This document shows, piece after piece, positions 29,061 to 37,126 of a stretch of DNA of 37,126 bases. The notes beneath the pieces are model-generated. The model saw only the letters and a program-made list of their open reading frames with translations. It had not been told where the DNA came from and made no database searches. The stretch's first letter is position 1. Each line of letters opens with the position of its first letter. Origin of the DNA: Lachnospiraceae bacterium (lineage in GTDB: Bacteria; Bacillota; Clostridia; Lachnospirales; Lachnospiraceae); the NCBI GenBank assembly GCA_016290905.1, contig JAEEVO010000020.1, forward strand, positions 1 through 37,126, read 5' to 3'. Position numbers and translations under genes: made by a program.

Positions 29061-29716
29061 ACGCAAAGCTGTTAGGACTGTTCAGCGGCTTTCCAATGCA
29101 TCATTTTTCCGATGAGATCGCGCTGGTGCTTCGGGAGAACCTGCTCCGACGTGAAAAACTTGTTTTTATCAGCGCCTGGCCTGCAGATTACGTACAGAAT
29201 GACGATGACAGTGACGGGATGCATGAGATGTTTGCGGAACGCGGTATGGCGTTCGCCGAACGTCGTGTGATCGATCGGCGAATGAGCGCAGCGGATGGCG
29301 TGAAACAGGTGCGGGCGGCGGACTGTATTTTTCTGATGGGCGGGGATGTGACCCTGCAGATGGCGCTGATTCGTGATCTCGGGCTTAGTTCGGAGCTTCA
29401 GGCCAGTAACGCCGTGATCCTCGGTGTCAGTGCGGGGGCCATGAACATGGGTCGATACGTGGCTGAGATTTGGGAATCAAAGGCGATGTATGAAGGGCTT
29501 GGTCTGACGGACATCACCGTAAAAGGGCACTATACTGAAGACGCATGGTTTATTCCGGCATTGAAGGAGATCTCCGGAATCCGGCCGGTGGCTGTCATGG
29601 AGGATGAAAGCGCGATCTTTATCAAAGCCGGTTCTGTCTGGAAGCTTGGAAATATCCATTGGATCGACAACGGTGAGATACGGGATTGGTTTTCATTGGA
29701 TATTCCGGATATGTGA
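29057..29716 (+). CDS. Peptidase S51-family protein (dipeptidase E/cyanophycinase-like)
   Basis: A 219-residue protein with a flavodoxin-like fold: LLGLFSGFPMHHF, IFLMGGDVTLQMALI (the family's GGxT/N-Q strand) and the nucleophile elbow GVSAGAMNMG with Ser at about 125. H at KGHYTEDAWFIPAL is a likely catalytic partner. S51 peptidases cleave aspartyl dipeptides or cyanophycin; no cyanophycin synthetase is present, so a dipeptidase-type role is more likely. I start at 29057 because the ATGA overlap with the previous gene indicates coupling. Usual length for the group is about 200-230. Confidence 0.85.
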   Translation: MNAKLLGLFSGFPMHHFSDEIALVLRENLLRREKLVFISAWPADYVQNDDDSDGMHEMFAERGMAFAERRVIDRRMSAADGVKQVRAADCIFLMGGDVTLQMALIRDLGLSSELQASNAVILGVSAGAMNMGRYVAEIWESKAMYEGLGLTDITVKGHYTEDAWFIPALKEISGIRPVAVMEDESAIFIKAGSVWKLGNIHWIDNGEIRDWFSLDIPDM

Positions 29717-29741
29717 AGAAGTATTTGGAGGCAGGATCATA

Positions 29742-30761
29742 ATGGAAAAAGCAACAAGAAAATATCTGGCGGCGGTTGCTGAGAAAGCAGCGCAGATCCC
29801 TTTTCATGGATACATTGAAGGGAAAGAATCAAATCTTGAGCCGATCATTCGATTTTTCCATAAATGGACGTTGAGAGAAGCCGATGGCTTATGGTGTGCA
29901 GCATTTGTATATTACTGCTGCAGGGAAGCGGGATTTGAGATTCCCATACGGCCGGACGAATGTAAAACCTGCCATCTGGCAGGCTGTATCGCCTGGGAAG
30001 AATTTGCGAAAGGCGATGCCCGGATAGAATACCACAAAGGAAAAGAAAGCTTTGCTCCGAAAGCCGGTGACATCGTCATTTATGACAGAGTTTTTAAGAA
30101 TCGGGAGCATGACCATATGGGCATTGTCCTGCAAAGCACCGGAAACAAGATCATCGCCGCGGAAGGCAATCTGACCAATGCATCCGGGATCATCGAGCGC
30201 TCGAGAGATGAGCATATCAGAGGTTATATCAGGATTCCGGACGGATACAGATACCAGAGTATGATGGATTATCAAGCAGATAACCTGATCCTTCATTTCG
30301 TAACGGAAAACGATCTGTCCGAAGTCATGCGGACTTGGCCTTCTGACCATCATCCGCTTTCTAACGCGGAGGCACAGGATGCCATCGCGTATATGCGCGG
30401 AAACTACGGAAAGAATACGAAAGGCTGTATCTATCATCTTTGTCTTGCGGTGTGCGGGCAGGATCATCCCGGAACGATCATGGGCTGGTGTGGGCTGGAT
30501 GGCAGCCGCAATCCGGCGGAGCCTGAGATCTTCATCCTTCTGGATGAAGAATACAGAAACCGGGGATACGGAACTCAATGCGTCAGGGAACTTCTGAGGA
30601 TCGCCGCAGAGGATTATTCGCTTTCCGGCGTGCACGGCGGCTGTGCCAAAGAGAATACTGCTTCCGCTCGGGTTATGGAAAAGGGCGGCATGATACAGTA
30701 TGGCATGGAAGAAAACGGTGATCCGCTGTTCAGATTTACAGCAAAGGAGAAATCTGAGTGA
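29742..30761 (+). CDS. CHAP amidase-GNAT acetyltransferase fusion
   Basis: A 339-residue protein from the ATG at 29742 (GGAGG and AGGA upstream). Residues about 1-190 form a CHAP/NlpC-like cysteine peptidase: nucleophile C52 in GLWCAAFVYYCC, histidine H125 in HDHMGIVLQS, and E141 in AAEGN as third residue. Residues about 195-335 form a GNAT N-acetyltransferase with the acetyl-CoA loop NRGYGTQCVRELL and the tail KENTASARVMEKGGM. There is no signal peptide, so it is cytoplasmic, unusual for a wall amidase. An intracellular role on a peptide or muropeptide substrate is possible. It follows the S51 gene by 25 bases and overlaps the next start in TGATG. Confidence 0.8.
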   Translation: MEKATRKYLAAVAEKAAQIPFHGYIEGKESNLEPIIRFFHKWTLREADGLWCAAFVYYCCREAGFEIPIRPDECKTCHLAGCIAWEEFAKGDARIEYHKGKESFAPKAGDIVIYDRVFKNREHDHMGIVLQSTGNKIIAAEGNLTNASGIIERSRDEHIRGYIRIPDGYRYQSMMDYQADNLILHFVTENDLSEVMRTWPSDHHPLSNAEAQDAIAYMRGNYGKNTKGCIYHLCLAVCGQDHPGTIMGWCGLDGSRNPAEPEIFILLDEEYRNRGYGTQCVRELLRIAAEDYSLSGVHGGCAKENTASARVMEKGGMIQYGMEENGDPLFRFTAKEKSE

Positions 30762-30856
30762 TGAAAAAGAGACTGATCCTCATCAGCGGATCTCCATGCG
30801 TGGGCAAGACTGCCGTGGGCACGAGGCTCTTTGAGAGCTATGACAACAGCGCGTAG
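30761..30856 (+). pseudogene. Truncated P-loop kinase N-terminus
   Basis: ATG at 30761 overlaps the preceding stop. The 31 codons read MKKRLILISGSPCVGKT and end at a TAG at 30854 soon after the Walker A loop, so only the first strand and helix of a kinase are left. After the stop another frame stays open for about 30 codons to a stop near 30955 (KKYDRFGSQVTGKITPNSWF), as if a deletion joined two genes. Not expected to be functional. Confidence 0.65.
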
Positions 30857-30934
30857 AAAAGAAGAAATACGATCGATTTGGATCACAAGTTACTGGAAAG
30901 ATAACTCCAAATAGCTGGTTTGATGAGTTACAAA

Positions 30935-30977
30935 AATACCGGCCTGCCGCATAAACAGCAGACCGGTATTCCTTTTG
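30935..30977 (+). terminator. Terminator of the kinase-S51-CHAP operon
   Basis: AATACCGG (from 30935) pairs with CCGGTATT (30963-30970), extended inside by CTGC/GCAG with a mismatch; CCTTTTG follows on the plus strand. Confidence 0.65.
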
Positions 30978-31032
30978 CCAACCTGTCAGACAGTCGCCCA
31001 GTTATTCAAAACTTTCTTATGAGCATCTGCCT

Positions 31033-31133
31033 TTTTGGACACTCTTTTTGAAAATACAATAATCAACTTATTAGGTACACCTCATCCGGCTACTCCGCAG
31101 CCACCTTCACTTCGCCAGTGAGGCATCTCAACC
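31033..31133. repeat. CCTCATCCGG-type repeat, copy 1
   Basis: 31033-31108 matches 35355-35430 (76 bases), and 31078-31133 matches 36524-36579 (56 bases). It contains the hairpin GGCTACTCCGCAGCC. The rest of the gap to 31230 holds more perfect small palindromes (GAGAGCAAGCTCTC at 31152-31165, GCAAGTGAACTTGC at 31195-31208) and no gene. Confidence 0.75.
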
Positions 31134-31230
31134 GATGCTACTGGCCACTTCGAGAGCAAGCTCTCTCAGTGACCGTTCACTCAGCCCCCAGTTTGCAAGT
31201 GAACTTGCACTGAGGGCATTCCTTTATCGC

Positions 31231-31266
31231 CCAAAAAAGGTCAGGGCGGTTTCCCACCCTGACCTT
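31231..31266 (-). terminator. Terminator of the 1314-residue adhesin gene
   Basis: AAGGTCAGGG (31237-31246) pairs with CCCTGACCTT (31257-31266). On the minus strand the stem is followed by a run of T (complement of 31233-31238). An almost identical copy is at 36619-36653. Confidence 0.8.
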
Positions 31267-31296
31267 CAATGCCACTTTATCAATAAATTGTTGAAA

Positions 31297-34200
31297 TTAC
31301 TTAACCTTCTCAGCTACGAAATGAAGCACGATATCTGCACCGGAATCTTTGATCAGTTTAGTAAGTCTCTTTTGCTCCTTATCGAGCTGTTTTTTAGTCT
31401 TGACATAGGAGAGGTTGATCGTAAGCTCCGTAATTCCTTCAAATGCACCCTTTTCTATCGTGGTAACCTTACCGTTAAAGATAATATTTGTAAGGTTATC
31501 GCAGCCTGCAAAAGCACCTGCACCTATTTTCTTAACATACTTTCCGAGCTTGATGCTCTTTAAGTCATCGTTGCCGGCAAAAGCATTCTTCGCGATCGAA
31601 GTAACCTTATGCCTTACGCCGCCTGCCTTGACAGATTTTCCGATTACTACGTTTCCTTTAGCATCGGGAGTCTTTTCCGTAACGGAGAATTCCCCGTTTT
31701 TGCTCATGCTGTAGCTTGTGGTCGAAGTGTTTTCACCATCGTTGGAAACAACAGAATATGTTCCTTTACCGTTCTTCTTCTGTTCAAAGGTCTTAACCAG
31801 TGTTGAACCGTCATCGTAAACAGTCTCCGAAACACTCTTCTTTGCGCCGTTGCCCTTCTTTTCGGTATTTGTCGTTACAGTCTTGCCTTCAGTCTGAGTG
31901 ACGGTCTTCTTTGTCTCCTGTATCAGGTTACCTTCCGTATCGGTCATCTTGACGTTGTTAACAGTCTTGTCGTCACTTGTCATCTGATAGATTGTTTCAA
32001 CAATATCAGATGTAGGGAAAACTATCTTGGAAGTTGTCTCTGTTGTAGTCCCTGTTACTTCGGTCTTTGTCTCAGATGTCTTAACCACATTTCCGTTCTT
32101 GTCCGTCTTGGTTTCACTGGACTCGGTCACGGAACCGTTTTCCGTCTGAGTTTCTTTCGTTGTCTCTTTGATCACATTACCGGACTTATCGGTCGTAGTT
32201 CTCTGTACAGTCTCGGTCTTTCCGTCAGCACTCGTTGTTTTCTCTTCAACCGTCTTGGGTCCGTCATTACCCGAAGGCTTGTCGCCATCCGGATTAACGT
32301 TATCATTGATAACCTGACCGCCGCCCGAGGTATTATAATTGTTATAATTGTTATTATTGTTATTATTGTTGTTATTGTTGTTATTATTGTTATTATTGTT
32401 ATTGTTATTATTATTGTTATTATTGTTACTCTGGCCGCCGCCCGAAGGATTCTGTACCGATACAGTTACCTTAATATATGCTGCATCTATATCCTCATAT
32501 AATTCTCCGCCATCGACCTTATACCATACATAATAGGTTCCGGCATTTTTCCCTTTAGGTATATTGCTACTATATGCACCTGCTTCAGGAGCTGTTTCGG
32601 TAGTTGTAACCGCATACTTAAATGTACCGCCGTCTGCTTTTCCCTCTGTTACAAGTGCTTTTTCACTGCCGTCTGCCGTAAAATTATTTGCCAAAGGAGG
32701 TACAGTAATCTTATTTTTCCCTTTATTTACAACAAATGTCTTTGTAACCGAACCTACATAATCACCCTTACCGGTAACTGTAACATAATAATCTCCGGGC
32801 TTCACAGGTGTTATTTCTGTATTGTTTTGGGTTATAATTACGGAATAATCCTTTCCTAAAGTAAGCTCTCCGCTCTCTGAACTAACCTTCACAGCAGGAG
32901 TAAGGTTATTTCCCGTATAATCTTGTGCAGGGATATCTGCAACCTTAAAAGTCTTTTTATAGTACAATTTACCTTCATCAAGGACTACGGTATAGTATTT
33001 ATTATCACTGGTGAAAACTTTTGCATCGTCAGCTGAGATATTATATGAGCCTTCAGCGGTTGCTAATTCTCCGTTGGCAAGAAAATATTCCGAAAGATCA
33101 AGATCATATTTTTTAAGCGATGCTCCGATATTTCCCGTTAATTCTCCGGAAATTGAAAATTCGCTCTCGGCACCAACTAATAGATTGCTGTCTTCTTCAG
33201 TATAATCTGTTTTAATCAGTTTATTATCTTTAATAGAAACATTTCCTATAATTTTAAATTTAGAACCATAAACTCCAACTCCACCATTATCTTCTTTGGC
33301 AATGTTTTCGGAAATTTCTCCGCCTTCCATTATAAAAGTACAATAAAGATCACCAATAACTGCTACTCCACTCGAAATATCTATAGAACCATGAACTCCA
33401 ACTCCACCATCAACTTCGGCTGTATTCTTGGAAATTTTTCCGGCTGTCATTTTAAAGGTCGCACCTGCACGACCAGTCGGGGAAACATTAACTCCGCCAC
33501 CACATGCTGCTGCATTTTCAGTGATTTCTCCACCTGTCATTGTAAAGGTTGTTGAATCTGAAACCGTTACTCCACCTCCACCACCTGTAAGTAAAGTTTG
33601 GAGATTTTCATTATAAACTGCTTCATTTCCGGTGATTTTTCCACCTGACATTGCAAATTCGGTATTATTACCAATAGTAAAAACTCCACCACCGTTTATT
33701 GCAGTATTTTCAGAGATTTCTCCACCGGTCATTGTACCGGTCTTACCTGAAGTGTCATACACTCCGCCGCCTTCTCCTCCAAATTGATTAACTGCATCAT
33801 ATTCTGCCTTGTTCCCGGTGATTTTTCCGCCTTTCATAGTAAAGATTCCATTTTCACCAACAAAAATTCCGCCACCTTTTACAGCTGTATTGTCAGTGAT
33901 AGTTCCACTTTCCATTGTAATGGTAGCACTATCAGCTAACAAAACTCCGCCACCAGTCCTATTTGCGGTATTCCCGGAGATGTTTCCGCCTTTCATAGTA
34001 AAGGTTCCATTTGCACCAACAAAAATTCCGCCACCATCTGTTGCGGTATTTCCGGCGAGTTTTCCACTATTTTCTCCTTCTTCCAGCGTAATGATAGTCC
34101 CATTTCCATGACCCAAAATTCCACCGCCATTTTTTGCAGTATTGCCGGAAATCTCTCCTTTTGTCATAGTAATGGTTGAATTATATATACAAACTCCACC

Positions 34201-35241
34201 TCCATTGGTTGCAGTATTTCCCTCTGAGGCAGTTCCGCCGATTATTCCGCCTCCTATTGTGATAGAAGCGTCATCTTTGCCACAAATTCCGCCACCATTG
34301 TCTGCGGTATTTCCGGAGATTGTTCCATTGGTCATATTAAAGGTGGCACGCTCTACATAAACTCCGCCTCCAAGACCACTTCTACTTACAGAACTACTAT
34401 ATTCTGCTTTGTTTCCGGTAATTTTTCCGCCATTCATTGTAAAAGAAGCATTTCCAGTAGGATATGAAGTGCTATCATGGTCAACCCAAACTCCGCCACC
34501 TTGTTTTGCGGTATTATTGGAGATTTCTCCGCTTGTCATTGTAAAAGTAGATTCTTTTACAAGAACTCCGCCGCCGTAAATAGTGGCTTTATTTTGGGAG
34601 ATGATTCCACCATTCATTGTGACGATTGCTCCATTCTCCACAAGAATTCCACCGCCGTTATCTGCAACATTTCCAACTATGTTAATATTCTCAATATTTA
34701 CAGTACAATCCTCTGTGGCAAAAATCGCGCCACCAAAACCCATATAACCCGTTCCACCGGTGATATATCCGCCAGTAACCATTACATAATCAGTACCGGC
34801 CTCCGGCTCATCTTCACTAACAGCTATACCACAACTTTGATCATTTAAAGATATATAATGAACCGGTATATTTTTAGTTCGTGAATCCTTTAAGTTAACA
34901 GTACTACCTGAAGCCGCATATATTACGGTATCATATTGACTTTGCATTATTCCATAACCATTAAAATCAATGGTGTATGTATTAGCATCAGAAAATTCTA
35001 TTCCTTCCGATACTGTTACATCTTTTTGAAGCTTAAGTGTACTTCCGCTATTCTCTTTTAATTTAGCTATAGCATATTCAAAGTTTTCAAATATGTGTGT
35101 TTGATCTCCGTATGTTACGATTGCAACAATTTCTGAATCTGCAGATACAGGTATGTATCCTGTCACCGGTATCTGTGAAACAGACAGTACAAGTCCTAAC
35201 AATACCGCACAAAGCCGCTTAAAAATACCTTTGGTTTTCAT
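31297..35241 (-). CDS. Giant secreted beta-helix adhesin with poly-Asn linker and LRR tail
   Basis: A 1314-residue protein. Signal peptide MKTKGIFKRLCAVLLGLVLSV; a right-handed beta-helix at about 150-680 built of some 18 repeats of 22-30 residues with the core TMxGGxIxxNxAxxGGGV; Ig-like/MBG-type domains at about 745-920 (IPAQDYTGNNLTPAVKV; VPPLANNFTADGSEKALV); a run of 27 consecutive Asn (codons 32347-32427); a Thr/Lys-rich repetitive stalk (KTDKNGNVVKTSETKTE); and a C-terminal LRR_5 tail (VTSIAKNAFAGNDDLKSI, VKKIGAGAFAGC, VTTIEKGAFEG). No LPxTG or transmembrane anchor is seen; the LRR tail may hold it to the cell. AAGGAGGA is 4-5 bases before the ATG. Probably surface adhesion or glycan binding, by analogy with polymorphic membrane proteins and BspA. 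Confidence 0.85.
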   Translation of the reverse strand: MKTKGIFKRLCAVLLGLVLSVSQIPVTGYIPVSADSEIVAIVTYGDQTHIFENFEYAIAKLKENSGSTLKLQKDVTVSEGIEFSDANTYTIDFNGYGIMQSQYDTVIYAASGSTVNLKDSRTKNIPVHYISLNDQSCGIAVSEDEPEAGTDYVMVTGGYITGGTGYMGFGGAIFATEDCTVNIENINIVGNVADNGGGILVENGAIVTMNGGIISQNKATIYGGGVLVKESTFTMTSGEISNNTAKQGGGVWVDHDSTSYPTGNASFTMNGGKITGNKAEYSSSVSRSGLGGGVYVERATFNMTNGTISGNTADNGGGICGKDDASITIGGGIIGGTASEGNTATNGGGVCIYNSTITMTKGEISGNTAKNGGGILGHGNGTIITLEEGENSGKLAGNTATDGGGIFVGANGTFTMKGGNISGNTANRTGGGVLLADSATITMESGTITDNTAVKGGGIFVGENGIFTMKGGKITGNKAEYDAVNQFGGEGGGVYDTSGKTGTMTGGEISENTAINGGGVFTIGNNTEFAMSGGKITGNEAVYNENLQTLLTGGGGGVTVSDSTTFTMTGGEITENAAACGGGVNVSPTGRAGATFKMTAGKISKNTAEVDGGVGVHGSIDISSGVAVIGDLYCTFIMEGGEISENIAKEDNGGVGVYGSKFKIIGNVSIKDNKLIKTDYTEEDSNLLVGAESEFSISGELTGNIGASLKKYDLDLSEYFLANGELATAEGSYNISADDAKVFTSDNKYYTVVLDEGKLYYKKTFKVADIPAQDYTGNNLTPAVKVSSESGELTLGKDYSVIITQNNTEITPVKPGDYYVTVTGKGDYVGSVTKTFVVNKGKNKITVPPLANNFTADGSEKALVTEGKADGGTFKYAVTTTETAPEAGAYSSNIPKGKNAGTYYVWYKVDGGELYEDIDAAYIKVTVSVQNPSGGGQSNNNNNNNNNNNNNNNNNNNNNNNNNNNYNNYNTSGGGQVINDNVNPDGDKPSGNDGPKTVEEKTTSADGKTETVQRTTTDKSGNVIKETTKETQTENGSVTESSETKTDKNGNVVKTSETKTEVTGTTTETTSKIVFPTSDIVETIYQMTSDDKTVNNVKMTDTEGNLIQETKKTVTQTEGKTVTTNTEKKGNGAKKSVSETVYDDGSTLVKTFEQKKNGKGTYSVVSNDGENTSTTSYSMSKNGEFSVTEKTPDAKGNVVIGKSVKAGGVRHKVTSIAKNAFAGNDDLKSIKLGKYVKKIGAGAFAGCDNLTNIIFNGKVTTIEKGAFEGITELTINLSYVKTKKQLDKEQKRLTKLIKDSGADIVLHFVAEKVK
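32347..32427 (-). repeat. Poly-asparagine codon tract
   Basis: 27 consecutive AAT/AAC codons in the adhesin gene, followed by YNNYN. The mixture of two codons gives an imperfect trinucleotide repeat that can change length without losing frame. Confidence 0.95.
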
Positions 35242-35341
35242 ATTTCCTCCTTTTTAAACTGTAAACCGATTTATTTATAGCCCAACAAATTATAGTCTAT
35301 ACGCTAATCCGGTTTTTTTCAACAGATTTTTGGCAAAAAAC

Positions 35342-35370
35342 AAAAGAGTGTCCCTTTTGGACACTCTTTT
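35342..35370. terminator. Bidirectional terminator after the PD-(D/E)XK gene
   Basis: AAAAGAGTGTCC (35342-35353) pairs with GGACACTCTTTT (35359-35370). On the minus strand CTCTTTTGTTTTTTG follows. The right half is also present at 31037, without the left half. Confidence 0.75.
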
Positions 35371-35452
35371 TGAAAATACAATAATCAACTTATTAGGTAT
35401 ACCTCATCCGGCTGCTTTGCAGCCACCTTCCCCTTGAAGGGGAAGGCTTAAA
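35355..35452. repeat. CCTCATCCGG-type repeat, copy 2
   Basis: Shares 76 bases with copy 1 and ends in CCCCTTGAAGGGGAAGG, an added hairpin also seen in copy 3. Confidence 0.75.
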
Positions 35453-35466
35453 CATAAAGGACCTTA

Positions 35467-36414
35467 TCAATTTTCTTGCTTGTTCTTTAACCCATACTCC
35501 AAATATAGTTTTTCCCTATATTCAGGATCTTCTGCACACTTTGAAATATCCTCATTTCTGCCTAACGAAGTCAATTTAAGGATTAATCTTGCAAAAAGAC
35601 TTTCGCCTTCTTCTCTTCCAAGATATCTTATCATTGATCCTACACCACTCATAGCATCTACCTCCTTTGCTACATTTTCGGACAGGGGACCTGTTTGCTC
35701 CATTATTCTTTCCTTGTCGTAGGTTAAGACGCCCTTCAGATAATCCAGTATCTGTATGTTAGTTTCCGATGATGTATCTAACATTACCATCACTACTTCC
35801 ATCAGATCGTAGTTTATCTCATCTTCCTCGACGATTCCATATATGTCTTCTTTAGTGAATCGATATCTGCTCACTGTATTCTTAAGTCTCTTTGGCATCT
35901 TAGGATCGTAACATATCCATATGCTATAGCACTTTTGCAGTTTCCCATAATCGGATTCATCTGTCAAGATGCCAAGCTGCCTCGAAAGACTTCTCGCCAC
36001 ATAATATATTCCTCTCTTTGTCAAAGGATATCCCGGATGATACTTCCCTTGTGGTTCGATATCAACATACAGTTGGAAATTCACTTTAGTACGTATGTCT
36101 GTCGGTAATGCCACCTTAAAGAATACATCAAAATATATGGTCTTGTCCGATACTGACTTTAGTACCGGGTCAGTTGATTCTAGCCTTATATCCCTGCCGG
36201 CAGGATGATCACCAACGGTCTCAATCTTTGATATACTGGCCTCATCTATCAGTTTTTGGATTTCCCGAACTGATAAATCCTTATATTCCTTTATAGTTTC
36301 CTTTAGGATTGGTGCCAATATCTCTTTATTCATAAAAAGATCATGGCATTTTACATCCATAGTCCCTTCAGCGTCCTTGACATTGTCTATCAAATTGCTT
36401 GTCTCGTTCTGCAA
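35467..36414 (-). CDS. PD-(D/E)XK nuclease transposase-family (Rpn-like) protein
   Basis: A 315-residue protein. The putative nuclease core lies at about 75-125: TIYFDVFFKVALP (Asp strand) and NFQLYVDIEPQ (D/E-x-Q in place of E-x-K). Middle motifs GIYYVARSLSRQLG and CYSIWICYDPKMP are typical of the clostridial group. The C-terminal tail (EGESLFARLILKLTSLGRNEDI) closely resembles that of the pseudogene at 26104-27040. Rpn proteins promote RecA-independent recombination and may act in phage defence; members of this group are very numerous in Lachnospiraceae. Start is probably the TTG at 36414, with GGAGGA 9 bases upstream; the next ATG is 18 codons in. It stands between two related adhesin genes. 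Confidence 0.8.
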   Translation of the reverse strand: MQNETSNLIDNVKDAEGTMDVKCHDLFMNKEILAPILKETIKEYKDLSVREIQKLIDEASISKIETVGDHPAGRDIRLESTDPVLKSVSDKTIYFDVFFKVALPTDIRTKVNFQLYVDIEPQGKYHPGYPLTKRGIYYVARSLSRQLGILTDESDYGKLQKCYSIWICYDPKMPKRLKNTVSRYRFTKEDIYGIVEEDEINYDLMEVVMVMLDTSSETNIQILDYLKGVLTYDKERIMEQTGPLSENVAKEVDAMSGVGSMIRYLGREEGESLFARLILKLTSLGRNEDISKCAEDPEYREKLYLEYGLKNKQEN

Positions 36415-36453
36415 ATATAATTTTCCTCCGATTCACATACTTTCTCTAGATAT

Positions 36454-36482
36454 ATTATACTACCAAAATCTACGCAGTGCAA
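36454..36482 (-). promoter_or_regulatory. Predicted promoter of the PD-(D/E)XK gene
   Basis: Minus-strand TTGCAC (36477-36482), 17-base spacer, TATAAT (36454-36459). Confidence 0.65.
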
Positions 36483-36523
36483 TATATTTTTGATTTTATA
36501 CTCATTAACAAAGTATTAAACTG

Positions 36524-36620
36524 CACCTCATCCGGCTGCTCCGCAGCCACCTTCACTTCGCCAGTGAGGCATCTCAACCACTTCGTGGTAGAGATAATCC
36601 CCTTAAAGGGGAAGGCTTAC
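36524..36620. repeat. CCTCATCCGG-type repeat, copy 3
   Basis: Begins CACCTCATCCGGCTGC, shares 56 bases with copy 1, contains CACTTCGCCAGTG and ACCACTTCGTGGT hairpins and ends in CCCCTTAAAGGGGAAGG. Confidence 0.75.
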
Positions 36621-36653
36621 AAAAAGGTCAGGGCGGTTTCCCACCCTGACCTT
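36619..36653 (-). terminator. Terminator of the second adhesin gene
   Basis: Same stem as 31237-31266 (AAGGTCAGGG at 36624-36633, CCCTGACCTT at 36644-36653), with five T following on the minus strand. Confidence 0.8.
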
Positions 36654-36683
36654 CAATGCCACTTTATCAATAAATTGTTGAAA

Positions 36684-37126
36684 TTACTTAACCTTCTCAG
36701 CTACGAAATTAAGCACGATATCTGCGCCGGATTTTTTGAACAGTGCAGCAAGTCTCTTTTTCTCCTTATTGAGCTGTTTTTTAGTCTTGACATAGGAGAG
36801 GTTGATCGTAAGCTCCGTAATCCCTTCAAATGCTCCCTTTTCTATCGTCGTAACCTTACCGTTAAAGATAATGTTTGTAAGGTTATCGCAGCCTGCAAAT
36901 GCACCTGCACCTATTTTCTTAACATACTTTCCGAGCTTGATGCTCTTTAAGTCATCGTTGCCGGCAAATGCATTCTTCGCGATCGAAGTAACCTTATGCC
37001 TTACGCCGCCTGCCTTGACCGAGCTTCCGATCACCACGTTTCCTTTAGCATCGGGAGTCTTTTCCGTAACGGAGAATTCCCCGTTTTTGCTCATGCTGTA
37101 GCTTGTGGTCGAAGTGTTTTCACCAT
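36684..37126 (-). CDS. C-terminal LRR tail of a second adhesin, 5' part outside window
   Basis: The open frame enters from the right edge (GENTSTTSYSMSKNGEFSV) and ends at 36684. The 147 visible residues are nearly identical to the end of the 1314-residue adhesin (VTSIAKNAFAGNDDLKSI, VKKIGAGAFAGC, FVAEKVK), with differences mostly in the last 30 residues (NKEKKRLAALFKKSG against DKEQKRLTKLIKDSG). The internal ATG at 37094 is not the start. The similarity continues to the window edge, so at least part of the stalk is shared. What stands in front of it cannot be seen. Confidence 0.9.
   Translation of the reverse strand, partial: GENTSTTSYSMSKNGEFSVTEKTPDAKGNVVIGSSVKAGGVRHKVTSIAKNAFAGNDDLKSIKLGKYVKKIGAGAFAGCDNLTNIIFNGKVTTIEKGAFEGITELTINLSYVKTKKQLNKEKKRLAALFKKSGADIVLNFVAEKVK

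Overview
The window looks like chromosome of a motile, low-to-moderate-GC anaerobic Firmicute, most likely Lachnospiraceae (Butyrivibrio/Roseburia-like). Evidence: strong AGGAGG ribosome sites and TTGACA-17-TATAAT promoters, a Gram-positive mbl-flhO-flhP gene order, comFC-yvyF flagellar/competence neighbours, BspA-type leucine-rich surface proteins, many PD-(D/E)XK transposase-family relatives and dense short palindromic repeats. Assignment to family level is inference from gene content, not from a marker gene search. Most genes are on the minus strand.

Layout. 1-1755: a VanZ-like protein (cut by the left edge) and a secreted Ig-like/CapA-family phosphoesterase. 2058-3694: a hipB-hipA toxin-antitoxin pair with a duplicated candidate operator. 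3775-12059: a long minus-strand run, mbl, flhO(flgF), flhP(flgG), flgJ-like rod-binding protein, recD2, comFC, yvyF, a lone CheY-type receiver, and a GMP synthase that lacks the glutaminase half. Between flhP and flgJ lies a block of tandem and palindromic repeats. 12401-12630: a nested palindromic element. 12642-15338: a BlaI-type repressor and a BlaR1-type M56 membrane protease whose external sensor is a leucine-rich repeat domain. 15471-16236: a small two-gene cassette exactly bracketed by 29-bp inverted repeats. 16244-18685: leuS. 18789-24758: a second BlaI/M56 operon (LRR protein, BlaI, M56-LRR, large LRR protein) with tandem operator-like dyads over its promoter. 24919-26001: CvfB-like RNA-binding protein. 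26104-27040: a frameshifted Rpn/PD-(D/E)XK gene. 27407-30970: an island bracketed by repeats, with a P-loop kinase-like protein, an S51 peptidase, a CHAP-GNAT fusion and gene fragments. 31297-37126: a 1314-residue beta-helix/LRR adhesin, a PD-(D/E)XK gene, and the 3' end of a second adhesin whose last ~500 bp duplicate the first.

The most interesting system is the pair of BlaI/M56 loci. In BlaR1/MecR1 a penicillin-binding domain outside the membrane triggers an internal M56 protease that removes the BlaI repressor. Here the penicillin-binding domain is replaced by a BspA-type LRR region, and one operon also encodes two secreted LRR proteins. I infer a surface-sensing circuit with a protein, peptide or glycan ligand in place of beta-lactam. 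Each operon has a palindromic dyad at its predicted transcription start, with a different sequence in each, suggesting two insulated circuits.

The second theme is repeat biology: at least three families of short palindromic repeats. One (GTGACA...GTCAC, seven copies) occurs in inverted pairs, brackets a small gene cassette, and seems to serve as the terminator of leuS and of one M56 gene.
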